NCBI GenBank assembly: GCA_036833635.1 | Contig: DAITPJ010000001.1 | Coordinates: 1 to 64,000 of the forward strand | DNA length: 64,000 nucleotides | From: Terrimesophilobacter sp036833635 | Lineage (GTDB): Bacteria; Actinomycetota; Actinomycetes; Actinomycetales; Microbacteriaceae | Reading direction: 5' to 3' | Shown here: one piece after another, positions 42,329 through 50,356 of the stretch | Position numbering within the stretch: the first letter of the stretch is position 1 | How the letters are laid out: each line of letters opens with the position of its first letter | The notes under the pieces: generated by a model | Told to the model about the DNA's origin: nothing | The model's input: the letters and a program-made list of their open reading frames with translations, nothing else | The model's database searches: none | Made by a program: the position numbers and the translations under genes

Positions 42329-45300
42329 TCAGGCGAAGCGGAAACCGAGCATCGCGGGATCGGGCCTCCCGAGCCGCACGGTCGACATCCGCAGCGACTG
42401 CTCGATGAGGAAGGGCAGCAGTTCGACGGCGCCGCTCGTCGTCACGGGATCGGCGTAGGCGGCAATGCCTGGCTGCCCGTGGAGCACGCGGGCGAGGATG
42501 AGTCGGTCCTTCTCAGGGTCGTGCCCGCCGATGAGCCGGATGCGCGTCGTCACGATGTCGCCTGCCTGCACGCGTGCGCGCCATCGCGCGTCGGACTCCA
42601 CGAGAACCTCAGCCACCCCGATCGGCGAGTCCGGGGTTCCGAAGAGGTCGATGAGTCTGGCGTGGAGAGGGAGCGCGGTGCTGATCGCGACGGGGGCGCC
42701 CGCAAGCGTCGCTGCGGCGAGCACCCTCACGAGGTGGGCATGGGGTGCACCCTCCGCAACACGAACGGTCACCGGGACAGGACTGTATCTCAGGAGCGTC
42801 CGCTCAATCTCGAGTCCGCCGAGTTCGTGTGCGCCGGCGAGACCTCGCCACGCCTCGGCGTCGCTCAGGGCCGCCTCGCGCACCGAGCCGAACTCTTCGA
42901 AGTCCATCGACGGCAGGGCGGAGTCGATGAGCCGCGCGACCGGTTCGTCGATCCCCTCGAGCGTCACGGTCGCTGCGGGTTCCGTCGGCCTCGGCCACCA
43001 GCGTCCGAGTGCGATGAGGTCGTTCGGCCCGCCGAATGCGGCGCCCGGGCCGATGCGCGAGCGGTTCCAGCCGCCGAAGGGCGCAAGCGTGCCTGCGTCG
43101 GGAAGCACGGGCAGGTTCGCGAAGAGCATGCCGGCCTGCGCCCGGGCCGTCCACAGCGCAAGCTCGGCGGCGTCGAGCGAATGGAGGCCAGCGGAAAGTC
43201 CGAAGCCCGGCGCGTTCTGCAGCTCGATCGCTTCGTCGAGCGTGGCCGCCCTCATGATCCCGAGCACTGGCGCCCGGTTCTCCCTGAACCGGAATGGCGA
43301 CCCTGGGCGAACGCCGTCGCGGAGCCCAGGCGACCAGAGTCGGCCGGCCTCATCGAGCCGCCGCGGCCGAACGAGCCAGCTCTCGCCCGCTTCGAGCACG
43401 TCGAGGGCCTCGAGCGTGCGCCCGGATGCCGGTCGTGCCAGGGCGGAGATCCCCGTGCCGGCCGTGCCAGGCCGGCCGACGGGTACGGAGGCGACGGCGT
43501 CGCGGAGCCGGCCGAGAAAGCGGGTGTTGTCGCCAGCGCTCCCCACGAGAATCACGACGTCCGTCGCGGTCGACGACTGGCCCGCATGGTCGAACGCGCT
43601 CGCGACGATGTCGGGTACGGCTGCCTCGAGGTCTGCGCTCGGTGTCACGATGATCGCGTTGCGACCACCCGTCGTGGCCATGAGGGGCAACTCGGCGCGC
43701 CACGAGTGGAAGAGTTTGGCCGTATGTCGGCTGCCCTCGAGCACGACGCGGTCGACGCGCGCGTCGGTGATGAGTTCCCGCGCGAGTTCCCCCTCGTCGT
43801 CGAGGATCCCGAGGACATCCTGCGGAACACCGCCCGCGATGAGCGTCTCGATGAGCACTGCGGAACTTCGCCGCGTCTCGGGAGCGGTCTTGAGAATGAC
43901 CGCGCTTCCGGCGGCGAGCGCGGTCAGCACCGTCCCCGCCGTGCGCGCGATGGGCCCGGATCTCGGCGAGACGACCACCGTGAGCCTCGGCGGGCTGTAG
44001 ACCGCGTCGGAGATCTTGTCGAGCGCGCGAGCGTTCTGCGCTGCGCGCAGGGCGCGGCCGATGGCGGCGGTGACCTCGGCATCCGCCTCGTCGATGAGAA
44101 GGCCGCTTTCGCTCACGGCGACCTCGATGAGCAGCCCCCGCCACTCTGCGAAGATCTCAGCGACGCTCGCGAGAACCGTCGCGCGCGTTGCGCCGCGCCT
44201 CTGGCCCCATTCGGTCCCGGCCGCCGCGGTGCGCTCCACGAGCGCCCGGATGCCGGCGGCATCCTGGATCCTGGTGCGCGCGAGGAGACCCTCCCCCGCC
44301 GCGGACTCGCGAGCGCGCTCGAAGACGCCCGCCGCCCACTCCCGCGCCGCCTCGACCGTGAAGTCGGCGGTGACGGCACGCACGGCGTCAGAGCGTCGGT
44401 GCGGTGCTGGTGGCGCCTCGGATGCGCGGACGAGCGCCGAATGGAAGCGCTCCTCCTCTCGGCCGAACGCCGCCTCATCCGAGCCCATCGCGGCGGCGAG
44501 CGAGAGGAAATCCCCCGCGCGGTCGCCCGCGGCGAGGTCGCGCAGGCGGCGGACGAGGTAGGGAATGGCAAGCCCCAGCTGGCCATGCTGCACGACGGGT
44601 GCATAGACCCGGATGCCGCCCAGGTCCCGCCGCGCCGCCGCCGCCTGGCTCGTGGCGACCCCCAGCATGAACTCGTGCTCGAGGCTCCGCTCGACGCGCC
44701 GCCGGCGGGCGAGACGCCACGCCCATGCCGCGTCGAAGAGATTGTGCGTCGCGACGACGACGCGCACCGTGCCGGCGAGGGCGGGCGTGAGCAACCGGTC
44801 GATGATCCTGAGGAACTGGGCGTCGGTCTCCAGCCGGCTCGCGACGGGCGCTGCCGGGATGCCGCGACGGAGCGCCTCGGCGTGTTCCTCCCCGAGCTGC
44901 TCTCCCTTCGTGACCCTGATCGTGAGCGGCGCCCGCGCGTTCGTGCGCTTCCTTGCCCAGGAGGCAAGGTCCTCCGCCGTCGGCAGCGACTCCGGCAGGT
45001 AGGAAGGCAGGCCGATCCCCAACTCCAGTTCCGGGTGGTGATTCCCGAGCCGCGTCATGACCCGAAGCGTGAGCTCGAGTTCGTCGAGTCGCTGCACGTC
45101 GAACTCGATCGACTTTCCCGGGCGTCCGGCGAGTTCGCACAGGGGCTCGAGCAGCTCGACGGCGTGGTCGACGACGCCGTCGAGATCCACGAGGCGCGGT
45201 CGCCCCACGACAGACGAAAGCGAGATCGAGACGGTCGGAACATCCGGTCGCGCGAGGAGCTCCCTGGCATCGGCGACCTGGCGATCCGCCTCCCTGCGCC

Positions 45301-45772
45301 CACTCGCGACGGCGGTCACCGGCGCGAGAACGGGACGGATGCCCCCTGGCTCGGCGAGTTCGGCGAGTTGCTTTCCGAGCTCAGGGCCGTCGAGCCGAAT
45401 GAGCAGTGGGCCGACGGTCCTCAGGAACGCATCCCTCGCGAGCGGAACCATGGGAGCGGGCAGGAGCGATGCGAACCCGCCGGCGAACTGCGCGCCGAGC
45501 TCGGAGTACCAGGGAAGTGCGTCGGGAATGCTGTGGGAAAGGCTCTCGAGGTTGCGCCCGGCCACCCTGAGGTCGTCCGGCCGGAGGACGCCGTAGACGA
45601 AACCGATGGCGAAGTCGGCGCCGGCCGGATCCGCGAGAAGCTCATTGAGCCGGGATTCGGATGCCGGACTCTCGATGAGCGCAGCGGCATCCAGCCATCG
45701 CCGCACTGTGGCCGTGGCCTCGTCGGCGAGCTCGGCGACCGGCACGGGCATGGCGCGATCGCGCAAGTCCAT
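42329..45772 (-). CDS. putA: PutA-like proline dehydrogenase / P5C dehydrogenase with degraded dehydrogenase active site
   Basis: A 1147-aa protein collinear with bifunctional PutA. Residues ~100-470 are proline-dehydrogenase-like (TKGEQLGEEHAEAL, THNLFDAAWAW, VYAPV, PYLVRRL). Residues ~500-1010 are aldehyde-dehydrogenase-like. Key residues of the latter are missing: the ELGGK/ETGGK Glu is Thr700 (TTGGRN), the GQxC nucleophile is Ser734 (GQSSTA), and the FGPV segment is RAPV. The second half should thus not oxidise glutamate semialdehyde. The proline dehydrogenase half also departs from the norm (KGANL is KGEQL). A TAGGCT box 6 nt before the ATG suggests a leaderless mRNA. Whether it has any activity is open. 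Confidence 0.82.
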   Translation of the reverse strand: MDLRDRAMPVPVAELADEATATVRRWLDAAALIESPASESRLNELLADPAGADFAIGFVYGVLRPDDLRVAGRNLESLSHSIPDALPWYSELGAQFAGGFASLLPAPMVPLARDAFLRTVGPLLIRLDGPELGKQLAELAEPGGIRPVLAPVTAVASGRREADRQVADARELLARPDVPTVSISLSSVVGRPRLVDLDGVVDHAVELLEPLCELAGRPGKSIEFDVQRLDELELTLRVMTRLGNHHPELELGIGLPSYLPESLPTAEDLASWARKRTNARAPLTIRVTKGEQLGEEHAEALRRGIPAAPVASRLETDAQFLRIIDRLLTPALAGTVRVVVATHNLFDAAWAWRLARRRRVERSLEHEFMLGVATSQAAAARRDLGGIRVYAPVVQHGQLGLAIPYLVRRLRDLAAGDRAGDFLSLAAAMGSDEAAFGREEERFHSALVRASEAPPAPHRRSDAVRAVTADFTVEAAREWAAGVFERARESAAGEGLLARTRIQDAAGIRALVERTAAAGTEWGQRRGATRATVLASVAEIFAEWRGLLIEVAVSESGLLIDEADAEVTAAIGRALRAAQNARALDKISDAVYSPPRLTVVVSPRSGPIARTAGTVLTALAAGSAVILKTAPETRRSSAVLIETLIAGGVPQDVLGILDDEGELARELITDARVDRVVLEGSRHTAKLFHSWRAELPLMATTGGRNAIIVTPSADLEAAVPDIVASAFDHAGQSSTATDVVILVGSAGDNTRFLGRLRDAVASVPVGRPGTAGTGISALARPASGRTLEALDVLEAGESWLVRPRRLDEAGRLWSPGLRDGVRPGSPFRFRENRAPVLGIMRAATLDEAIELQNAPGFGLSAGLHSLDAAELALWTARAQAGMLFANLPVLPDAGTLAPFGGWNRSRIGPGAAFGGPNDLIALGRWWPRPTEPAATVTLEGIDEPVARLIDSALPSMDFEEFGSVREAALSDAEAWRGLAGAHELGGLEIERTLLRYSPVPVTVRVAEGAPHAHLVRVLAAATLAGAPVAISTALPLHARLIDLFGTPDSPIGVAEVLVESDARWRARVQAGDIVTTRIRLIGGHDPEKDRLILARVLHGQPGIAAYADPVTTSGAVELLPFLIEQSLRMSTVRLGRPDPAMLGFRFA

Positions 45773-45778
45773 GCGAAA

Positions 45779-45784
45779 AGCCTA
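45779..45784 (-). promoter_or_regulatory. -10 box of a leaderless promoter
   Basis: TAGGCT on the minus strand ends 6 nt before ATG 45772 of the PutA-like gene. Confidence 0.65.
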
Positions 45785-45932
45785 CTTGGCCACCCTGAGA
45801 CCCCAGCGGGATGCCGCGCTGCCCTCCAATGATGCCCGTTCGGACGAGCCAGGCCGCCGATGCGCAAACACTCGTCCGCTCCGGCATCATTCGCGGCACG
45901 TCGGCGCCCGCCGGGCCGCCCGACGCACTCGG

Positions 45933-45938
45933 TAGGCT
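45933..45938 (+). promoter_or_regulatory. -10 box of a leaderless promoter for an upstream micro-ORF
   Basis: TAGGCT ends 6 nt before ATG 45945, which opens an 8-codon ORF rather than the oxidoreductase gene itself. Confidence 0.6.
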
Positions 45939-45944
45939 CGGACC

Positions 45945-45971
45945 ATGACAACGGCGACCCTCGGATCATGA
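45945..45971 (+). CDS. Leaderless upstream micro-ORF (MTTATLGS)
   Basis: ATG 45945 lies exactly where the transcript should begin. It encodes eight residues (MTTATLGS) and stops at TGA 45969-45971, overlapping the ATG of the oxidoreductase (ATGA) in another frame. The main gene has no SD, so re-initiation after this ORF is a plausible way to translate it. The peptide shows no amino-acid run typical of attenuators. Confidence 0.4.
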   Translation: MTTATLGS

Positions 45972-47599
45972 CCACCCCCAGCGACATCGTCATCGTGGGC
46001 GGCGGTCACAATGGGCTCGTCGCCGCCACGTATCTCGCACAGGCGGGGCGATCGGTGACCGTGCTCGAGCGGCTCGACCACGTCGGCGGGGCCGCGGTGT
46101 CCACCGAGTCGTTCGCGGGGGTCGATGCCCGGCTGTCCCGGTATTCCTACCTCGTGAGCCTGCTGCCGAAGCGCATCATCCGGGAACTCGGCCTGGACAT
46201 CCGCCTCGCCCGTCGCCGGTACTCCTCGTTCACCCCGGAACCGGGGAGCGATCGCGGCCTGCTCGTCGACAATGCGGATGCCGCCGCCACGGCAGCGTCG
46301 TTCGCCTCCATAGGCGCTTCCCGGGACCACGCCGCGTGGCAGGAGTTCTACGCCGGCACGGCGAGGCTCGCCCGCACCCTCTTCCCCACCGTGTGCGAAC
46401 CGCTCGTGACGCGCGAGGAGGCCAGGCGCGCGCTCGCGGACGACCGGCTCTGGTCATCCGTCATCGAACGCCCCATCGGCGAGGCGATCGAGTCCGCATT
46501 CACGAACGACCTCGTGCGCGGCGTCGTGCTCACGGATGCCCTCATCGGCACATTCGCCGACGCGCACGACGCGACGCTCGCGGCGAATCGCTGCTTCCTC
46601 TACCACGTCATCGGAAACGAGACGGGTGACTGGGATGTGCCGATCGGGGGCATGGGTGCGGTCACGACCGCTCTCGCCGATGCCGCACGGCGGGCGGGGG
46701 CGAGGATCCTGACGGGCGCCGAGGTCACCTCGATCGCGCCCGATGGCGAGGTCCGCTACATTGCCGGCGGCCACGAGGTCGCACTCGGCGCCCGCACCGT
46801 GCTCGCCAATGTCGCGCCGTGGGTGCTCGACAGGCTCGTGGCGGCGGGGGTCTCGACAAGCTCGACCGGAGAAGGGAGCTCGACCGGAGAGACATCTCAT
46901 ACTTCTCGGGTCGAGCCAGTCGAGACCCTCCGCACCAAGCCCGAGGGCGCCCAGGTCAAGGTCAATCTCATGCTCTCGAGACTGCCTCGGCTGAAGGACT
47001 CATCGATCGATCCTGCCGCCGCCTTCGGCGGAACGTTCCACATCAACGAGCTCTACACCCAGCTGCAGTCCGCGTTCGACGCGGCGAACGGCGGCACCAT
47101 CCCCGATCCGCTCCCCGCGGAGATCTACTGCCACTCGCTCACCGACCCGAGCATCCTCTCTCCAGGGCTGCAGACATCCGGGGCGCACACCATCACCGTC
47201 TTCGCACTGCATGTGCCCGACCGGCTCCTCACGGCCGAGAACAACGACGCGATGCGCGACCGCCTCCAGTCCGCCGTTCTCGCGTCGCTCGACTCCGTGC
47301 TCGCCGAGCCCATCGCCGACGTGCTCATGACGGATGCCGACGGCGCATTGTGCGTCGAGACCAAGACCACGCGCGACCTCGAGCACGCCCTCGGCATGCC
47401 GGGCGGCAACATCTTCCACGGCCCGCTCTCGTGGCCCTTCGCCGAGGACGACACGGCGCTCTCCACCGCGGCGGAGCGCTGGGGCGTCGCGACGGAGTGG
47501 GACCGCATCCTGCTGTGCGGATCTGGCGCTCGCCGCGGGGGGGCGGTCAGCGGCCTCGGAGGCCACAACGCGGCGATGGCGGTGCTCGAGGCCGAGTAG
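45968..47599 (+). CDS. FAD-dependent oxidoreductase, phytoene-desaturase/PYROXD2-like, with in-frame repeat insertion
   Basis: A 543-aa flavoprotein. SDIVIVGGGHNGLVAATYLA is the ADP-binding fold, followed by VLERLDHVGGAAVS; the C-terminal LLCGSGARRGGAVSGLGGHNAAMAV closes the FAD site. It resembles the PYROXD2 branch of carotenoid-desaturase-like enzymes; no carotenoid genes are near, so the substrate is unknown. About residues 294-320 (VSTSSTGEGSSTG...VEPVETL) are encoded by a palindromic repeat at 46848-46928 and look foreign to the family. ATG 45968 is chosen on family start and overlaps the upstream micro-ORF. Confidence 0.85.
   Translation: MTTPSDIVIVGGGHNGLVAATYLAQAGRSVTVLERLDHVGGAAVSTESFAGVDARLSRYSYLVSLLPKRIIRELGLDIRLARRRYSSFTPEPGSDRGLLVDNADAAATAASFASIGASRDHAAWQEFYAGTARLARTLFPTVCEPLVTREEARRALADDRLWSSVIERPIGEAIESAFTNDLVRGVVLTDALIGTFADAHDATLAANRCFLYHVIGNETGDWDVPIGGMGAVTTALADAARRAGARILTGAEVTSIAPDGEVRYIAGGHEVALGARTVLANVAPWVLDRLVAAGVSTSSTGEGSSTGETSHTSRVEPVETLRTKPEGAQVKVNLMLSRLPRLKDSSIDPAAAFGGTFHINELYTQLQSAFDAANGGTIPDPLPAEIYCHSLTDPSILSPGLQTSGAHTITVFALHVPDRLLTAENNDAMRDRLQSAVLASLDSVLAEPIADVLMTDADGALCVETKTTRDLEHALGMPGGNIFHGPLSWPFAEDDTALSTAAERWGVATEWDRILLCGSGARRGGAVSGLGGHNAAMAVLEAE
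46848..46928. repeat. Palindromic repeat inside a coding sequence, in frame
   Basis: An 81-bp palindrome with 20-bp arms, GGGTCTCGACAAGCTCGACC and GGTCGAGCCAGTCGAGACCC, complementary except at two positions. Its length is a multiple of three and the frame stays open through it. The arms share GGTCGAG and GTCTCGA words with the intergenic repeats at 1202 and 6607. Confidence 0.75.
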
Positions 47600-47625
47600 G
47601 GCTGTCGCGAAGATGCCAGCAGGTC

Positions 47626-47631
47626 TAGCCT
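47626..47631 (+). promoter_or_regulatory. -10 box of a leaderless promoter
   Basis: TAGCCT ends exactly 6 nt before GTG 47638. Confidence 0.6.
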
Positions 47632-47637
47632 CGAAGG

Positions 47638-49008
47638 GTGCTTTCCCGACCCGAACTCGATGAACTCACGGCACAGGTCTCCGGACCGGTGCTCACCCCG
47701 ACCGATGACGGCTTCGCCGCCGAGGTCAGCGGTTTCAATCTGGCGACGCGGTACGAACCGGATGCCGCCATCGGCGTCACGAACGAATCCGACGTCGTCG
47801 AGGTGGTCCGCTTCGCCGCGAAGCATCACCTGCCCGTCCGCGTGCTCGCGACCGGCCACGGGCCGGCCGAGCCGGTCACCGACGGTCTCCTCATCGTCAC
47901 CAAACGCCTCGACGCGCTCGCCATCGACCCGGATATCCGCGTGGCGACGATCGGCGCCGGCCTCAAGTGGGAGGCGGTGCAGGCCGCCGCGGCGCCGCTG
48001 GGGCTCACGGCCATCACGGGATCCTCGCCCGATGTCGGCGCGGTCGGGCTCACCCTCGGCGGCGGCATCGGGCCGCTCGCCCGCAGCCACGGTTACACCT
48101 CCGACTACGCGAAGTCGTTCAGGGTCGTCACCGGCGATGGCGAGGCCGTGACCGCAAGCGCGGAGGAGAATCCAGACCTCTTCTGGGCACTGCGTGGCGG
48201 CAAAGGCGGCCTCGGGGTCGTGACCGAGTTGCGCATCGAGCTCGTCCCGCTCCCCATGATCTTCGCGGGAGCCGCGATCTTCGACACCGAGCACATCGAG
48301 ACCGTGCTGCGCGGCTGGATCGACTGGACGGCGAGCGCACCGGCGGACGTCACGACCTCGGTCGCCATCATCCGGTTCCCGGAGTTCGACGTCGTGCCCG
48401 AGCCCATCCGCGGACATCACGGCATCGCGGTGCGGTTCGCGTACCCTGGCGATGCCGGCCTGGGAGCAGAACTCGCCGCACCGCTTCGCGCCCTCGCCCC
48501 CTCGCTCATGGACATGATCGGCGAACTCCCCACCTCGATGATGGGTCTCATCCACAACGACCCGACGACCCCATTGCCGGCATGGGATCTCGGGATGCTT
48601 CTCTCCAGCGCGGACCAGGACCTCGCCACGGCCATCCTCGACCACGTCGGCGCGGGCACGACGAGCCCTCTCATGATCACCGAGCTCCGGCACCTGGGCG
48701 GCAAGGCCGCGGTCGACGTCCCGGAGGGCTCCGCGACCGGCGGAAGGGCCGGCGCCTTTTCGCTCTACACGATCGGGGTGCCGGACCCCTCCCTCTTCGA
48801 GACGGTGCTTCCGGCCGCGGCCGGGGCGCTCGTCGCCGCTCTCGGGCCATGGGTTTCCCCGGCCGCGAACGTCAACTTTGCCGGACGGTTCCGATCGTGG
48901 GAGCACTTCGCGAGTGCCTGGCCCAGCGACACCTTCGCCCGGCTCTCCGCTGTGAAGAAGAGGTACGACCCGCTCGGGCTCTTTACCTACGGTCCGCAGG
49001 CTGGTTGA
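47638..49008 (+). CDS. FAD-linked oxidase (PCMH/BBE-type)
   Basis: A 456-aa oxidoreductase of the vanillyl-alcohol-oxidase fold. The FAD domain has VVEVVRFAAKHHLPVRVLATGHG, with the His that may hold FAD covalently, and GSSPDVGAVGLTLGGGIGPLARSHGY. The C-terminal RLSAVKKRYDPLGLFTYG is a berberine-bridge-enzyme ending. The second cysteine used for bicovalent FAD is absent, since that region reads SPDVGAVG. GTG 47638 is the start given the -10 box. The substrate is unknown; it follows another flavoprotein gene by 38 bp but has its own promoter. Confidence 0.85.
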   Translation: MLSRPELDELTAQVSGPVLTPTDDGFAAEVSGFNLATRYEPDAAIGVTNESDVVEVVRFAAKHHLPVRVLATGHGPAEPVTDGLLIVTKRLDALAIDPDIRVATIGAGLKWEAVQAAAAPLGLTAITGSSPDVGAVGLTLGGGIGPLARSHGYTSDYAKSFRVVTGDGEAVTASAEENPDLFWALRGGKGGLGVVTELRIELVPLPMIFAGAAIFDTEHIETVLRGWIDWTASAPADVTTSVAIIRFPEFDVVPEPIRGHHGIAVRFAYPGDAGLGAELAAPLRALAPSLMDMIGELPTSMMGLIHNDPTTPLPAWDLGMLLSSADQDLATAILDHVGAGTTSPLMITELRHLGGKAAVDVPEGSATGGRAGAFSLYTIGVPDPSLFETVLPAAAGALVAALGPWVSPAANVNFAGRFRSWEHFASAWPSDTFARLSAVKKRYDPLGLFTYGPQAG

Positions 49009-49057
49009 ATTCCAGCAACGGCCCGATCCGCGCGGGTCGCAAGCGGGAGGGTCCGAC

Positions 49058-49276
49058 ATGGCCGACTTCGACCCGTTCGAGAACCAGGGCGGCGCGGCCG
49101 CATGGGACCCGGAGCACGCAGGAGACGCGAAGAAGCAGGCCGATGAGTTGCTCCGGCGCCTCGCCGCGGATGACGACGACCCCGGCAGCGGCCCATCGAC
49201 CTTCTCCAAGAATGGTGAGAGCGACATCGACGACGGTGCTGACGATGACGGCACAGGGGACGAGATAGAGGACTGA
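49058..49276 (+). CDS. Small acidic protein of unknown function
   Basis: A 72-aa protein with a very acidic C-terminal half (ESDIDDGADDDGTGDEIED) and a helical middle (AKKQADELLRRLAADDDD). It is probably largely disordered. ATG 49058 has a good GGGAGG SD 7 nt upstream, and the gene ends 51 bp before pfkA, likely on the same transcript. I do not recognise a family. Confidence 0.6.
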   Translation: MADFDPFENQGGAAAWDPEHAGDAKKQADELLRRLAADDDDPGSGPSTFSKNGESDIDDGADDDGTGDEIED

Positions 49277-49327
49277 GCCCGAACCCGCAGTGTGAAGGCC
49301 GGGCCGCGCGTGCACCAAGATGGTTCC

Positions 49328-50350
49328 ATGGCTATCGGAATCCTCACGAGCGGCGGTGACGCGCCGGGCCTCAACGCGGTCATCCGCGCCATCGTCTTCA
49401 GCGGCATCCAGACCCACGGCCTCCAGTTCCTCGGCATCCGGAATGGTTGGAAAGGCCTCGTGGAAGGGGATGTGTCCCCGCTCGTCCGCCACGACATCAT
49501 GGGCATCGGCAAACAGGGTGGCACGATCCTCGGCACCTCGCGCACCAACCCGTTCGAGCACGGAGGTGTTGAGCGCATCCAGGAGGTCATGGACACGACC
49601 GGGATGGACTCTCTCATCGTCATCGGGGGTGAGGGAACTCTCGCTGCAGCCAAACGGCTCGCCGACCTCGGCCTCCCCATCGTCGGAGTCCCGAAGACGG
49701 TCGACAACGATCTCGACGCGACCGACTACACCTTCGGCTTCGACACGGCCGTGCAGATCGCGACCGAGGCGATGGATCGTCTCCGCACGACGGGCGACTC
49801 GCACCAGCGCTGCATGGTCGCCGAGGTCATGGGGCGCCATGTCGGCTGGATCGCGCTGCACTCCGGCGTCGCCGCCGGTGCGCACGTCATCCTGATCCCC
49901 GAGAAGAAGACCTCGATCGAGCAGATCTGCGAGTGGGTCACGAAAGCAAACGACCGTGGCCGTGCACCGCTCGTCGCCGTCGCGGAGGGGTTCCTGCTCG
50001 ACACGATGACGGATGTCCACAGCGAGCGCGGGCTCGACGCGTTCGGCCGACCGCGGCTCGGCGGCATCGGGGAGATGCTCGCGCCACTCATCGAGGAGCG
50101 CACGGGCATCGAGACCCGCGCGACGACCCTCGGGCACATCCAGCGCGGTGGAACGCCGACCGCGTACGACCGCGTGCTCGCCACGCGACTCGGCTGGGGC
50201 GCACTTCAGATGGTGCAGGACAAGCGATGGGGCTACATGGTGGCTCTCCGGGGCACCGACATCGTGGACGTGCCGTTCGCGGAGGCGCTCGGGTCGCTCA
50301 AGACGGTCCCGGATGCCCGCTACGACGAGGTGCGCGCCCTCTTCGGCTGA
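49328..50350 (+). CDS. pfkA: 6-phosphofructokinase, ATP-dependent actinobacterial type
   Basis: A 340-aa kinase that phosphorylates fructose 6-phosphate in glycolysis. It shows GILTSGGDAPGLNAVIRA, the nucleotide motif GGEGTL, PKTVDNDLDATDYTFGFDTA with the catalytic Asp, MVAEVMGRHVGW and LGHIQRGGTPTAYDR. Gly in GGEGT (rather than GGED) favours ATP, while Lys in PKTVDND is found in both PPi enzymes and the actinobacterial ATP group. ATG 49328 is the family start; an imperfect CAAGAT box lies 6 nt upstream. It is convergent with a flavoprotein gene, 6 bp away. Confidence 0.93.
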   Translation: MAIGILTSGGDAPGLNAVIRAIVFSGIQTHGLQFLGIRNGWKGLVEGDVSPLVRHDIMGIGKQGGTILGTSRTNPFEHGGVERIQEVMDTTGMDSLIVIGGEGTLAAAKRLADLGLPIVGVPKTVDNDLDATDYTFGFDTAVQIATEAMDRLRTTGDSHQRCMVAEVMGRHVGWIALHSGVAAGAHVILIPEKKTSIEQICEWVTKANDRGRAPLVAVAEGFLLDTMTDVHSERGLDAFGRPRLGGIGEMLAPLIEERTGIETRATTLGHIQRGGTPTAYDRVLATRLGWGALQMVQDKRWGYMVALRGTDIVDVPFAEALGSLKTVPDARYDEVRALFG

Positions 50351-50356
50351 GCGCGT

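Noticed and set aside
45860..45967. Extended N-terminus for the FAD oxidoreductase starting at 45860
   Set aside because: The extra 36 codons are not family-like (Arg/Pro-rich), and the promoter box at 45933 lies downstream of that start.
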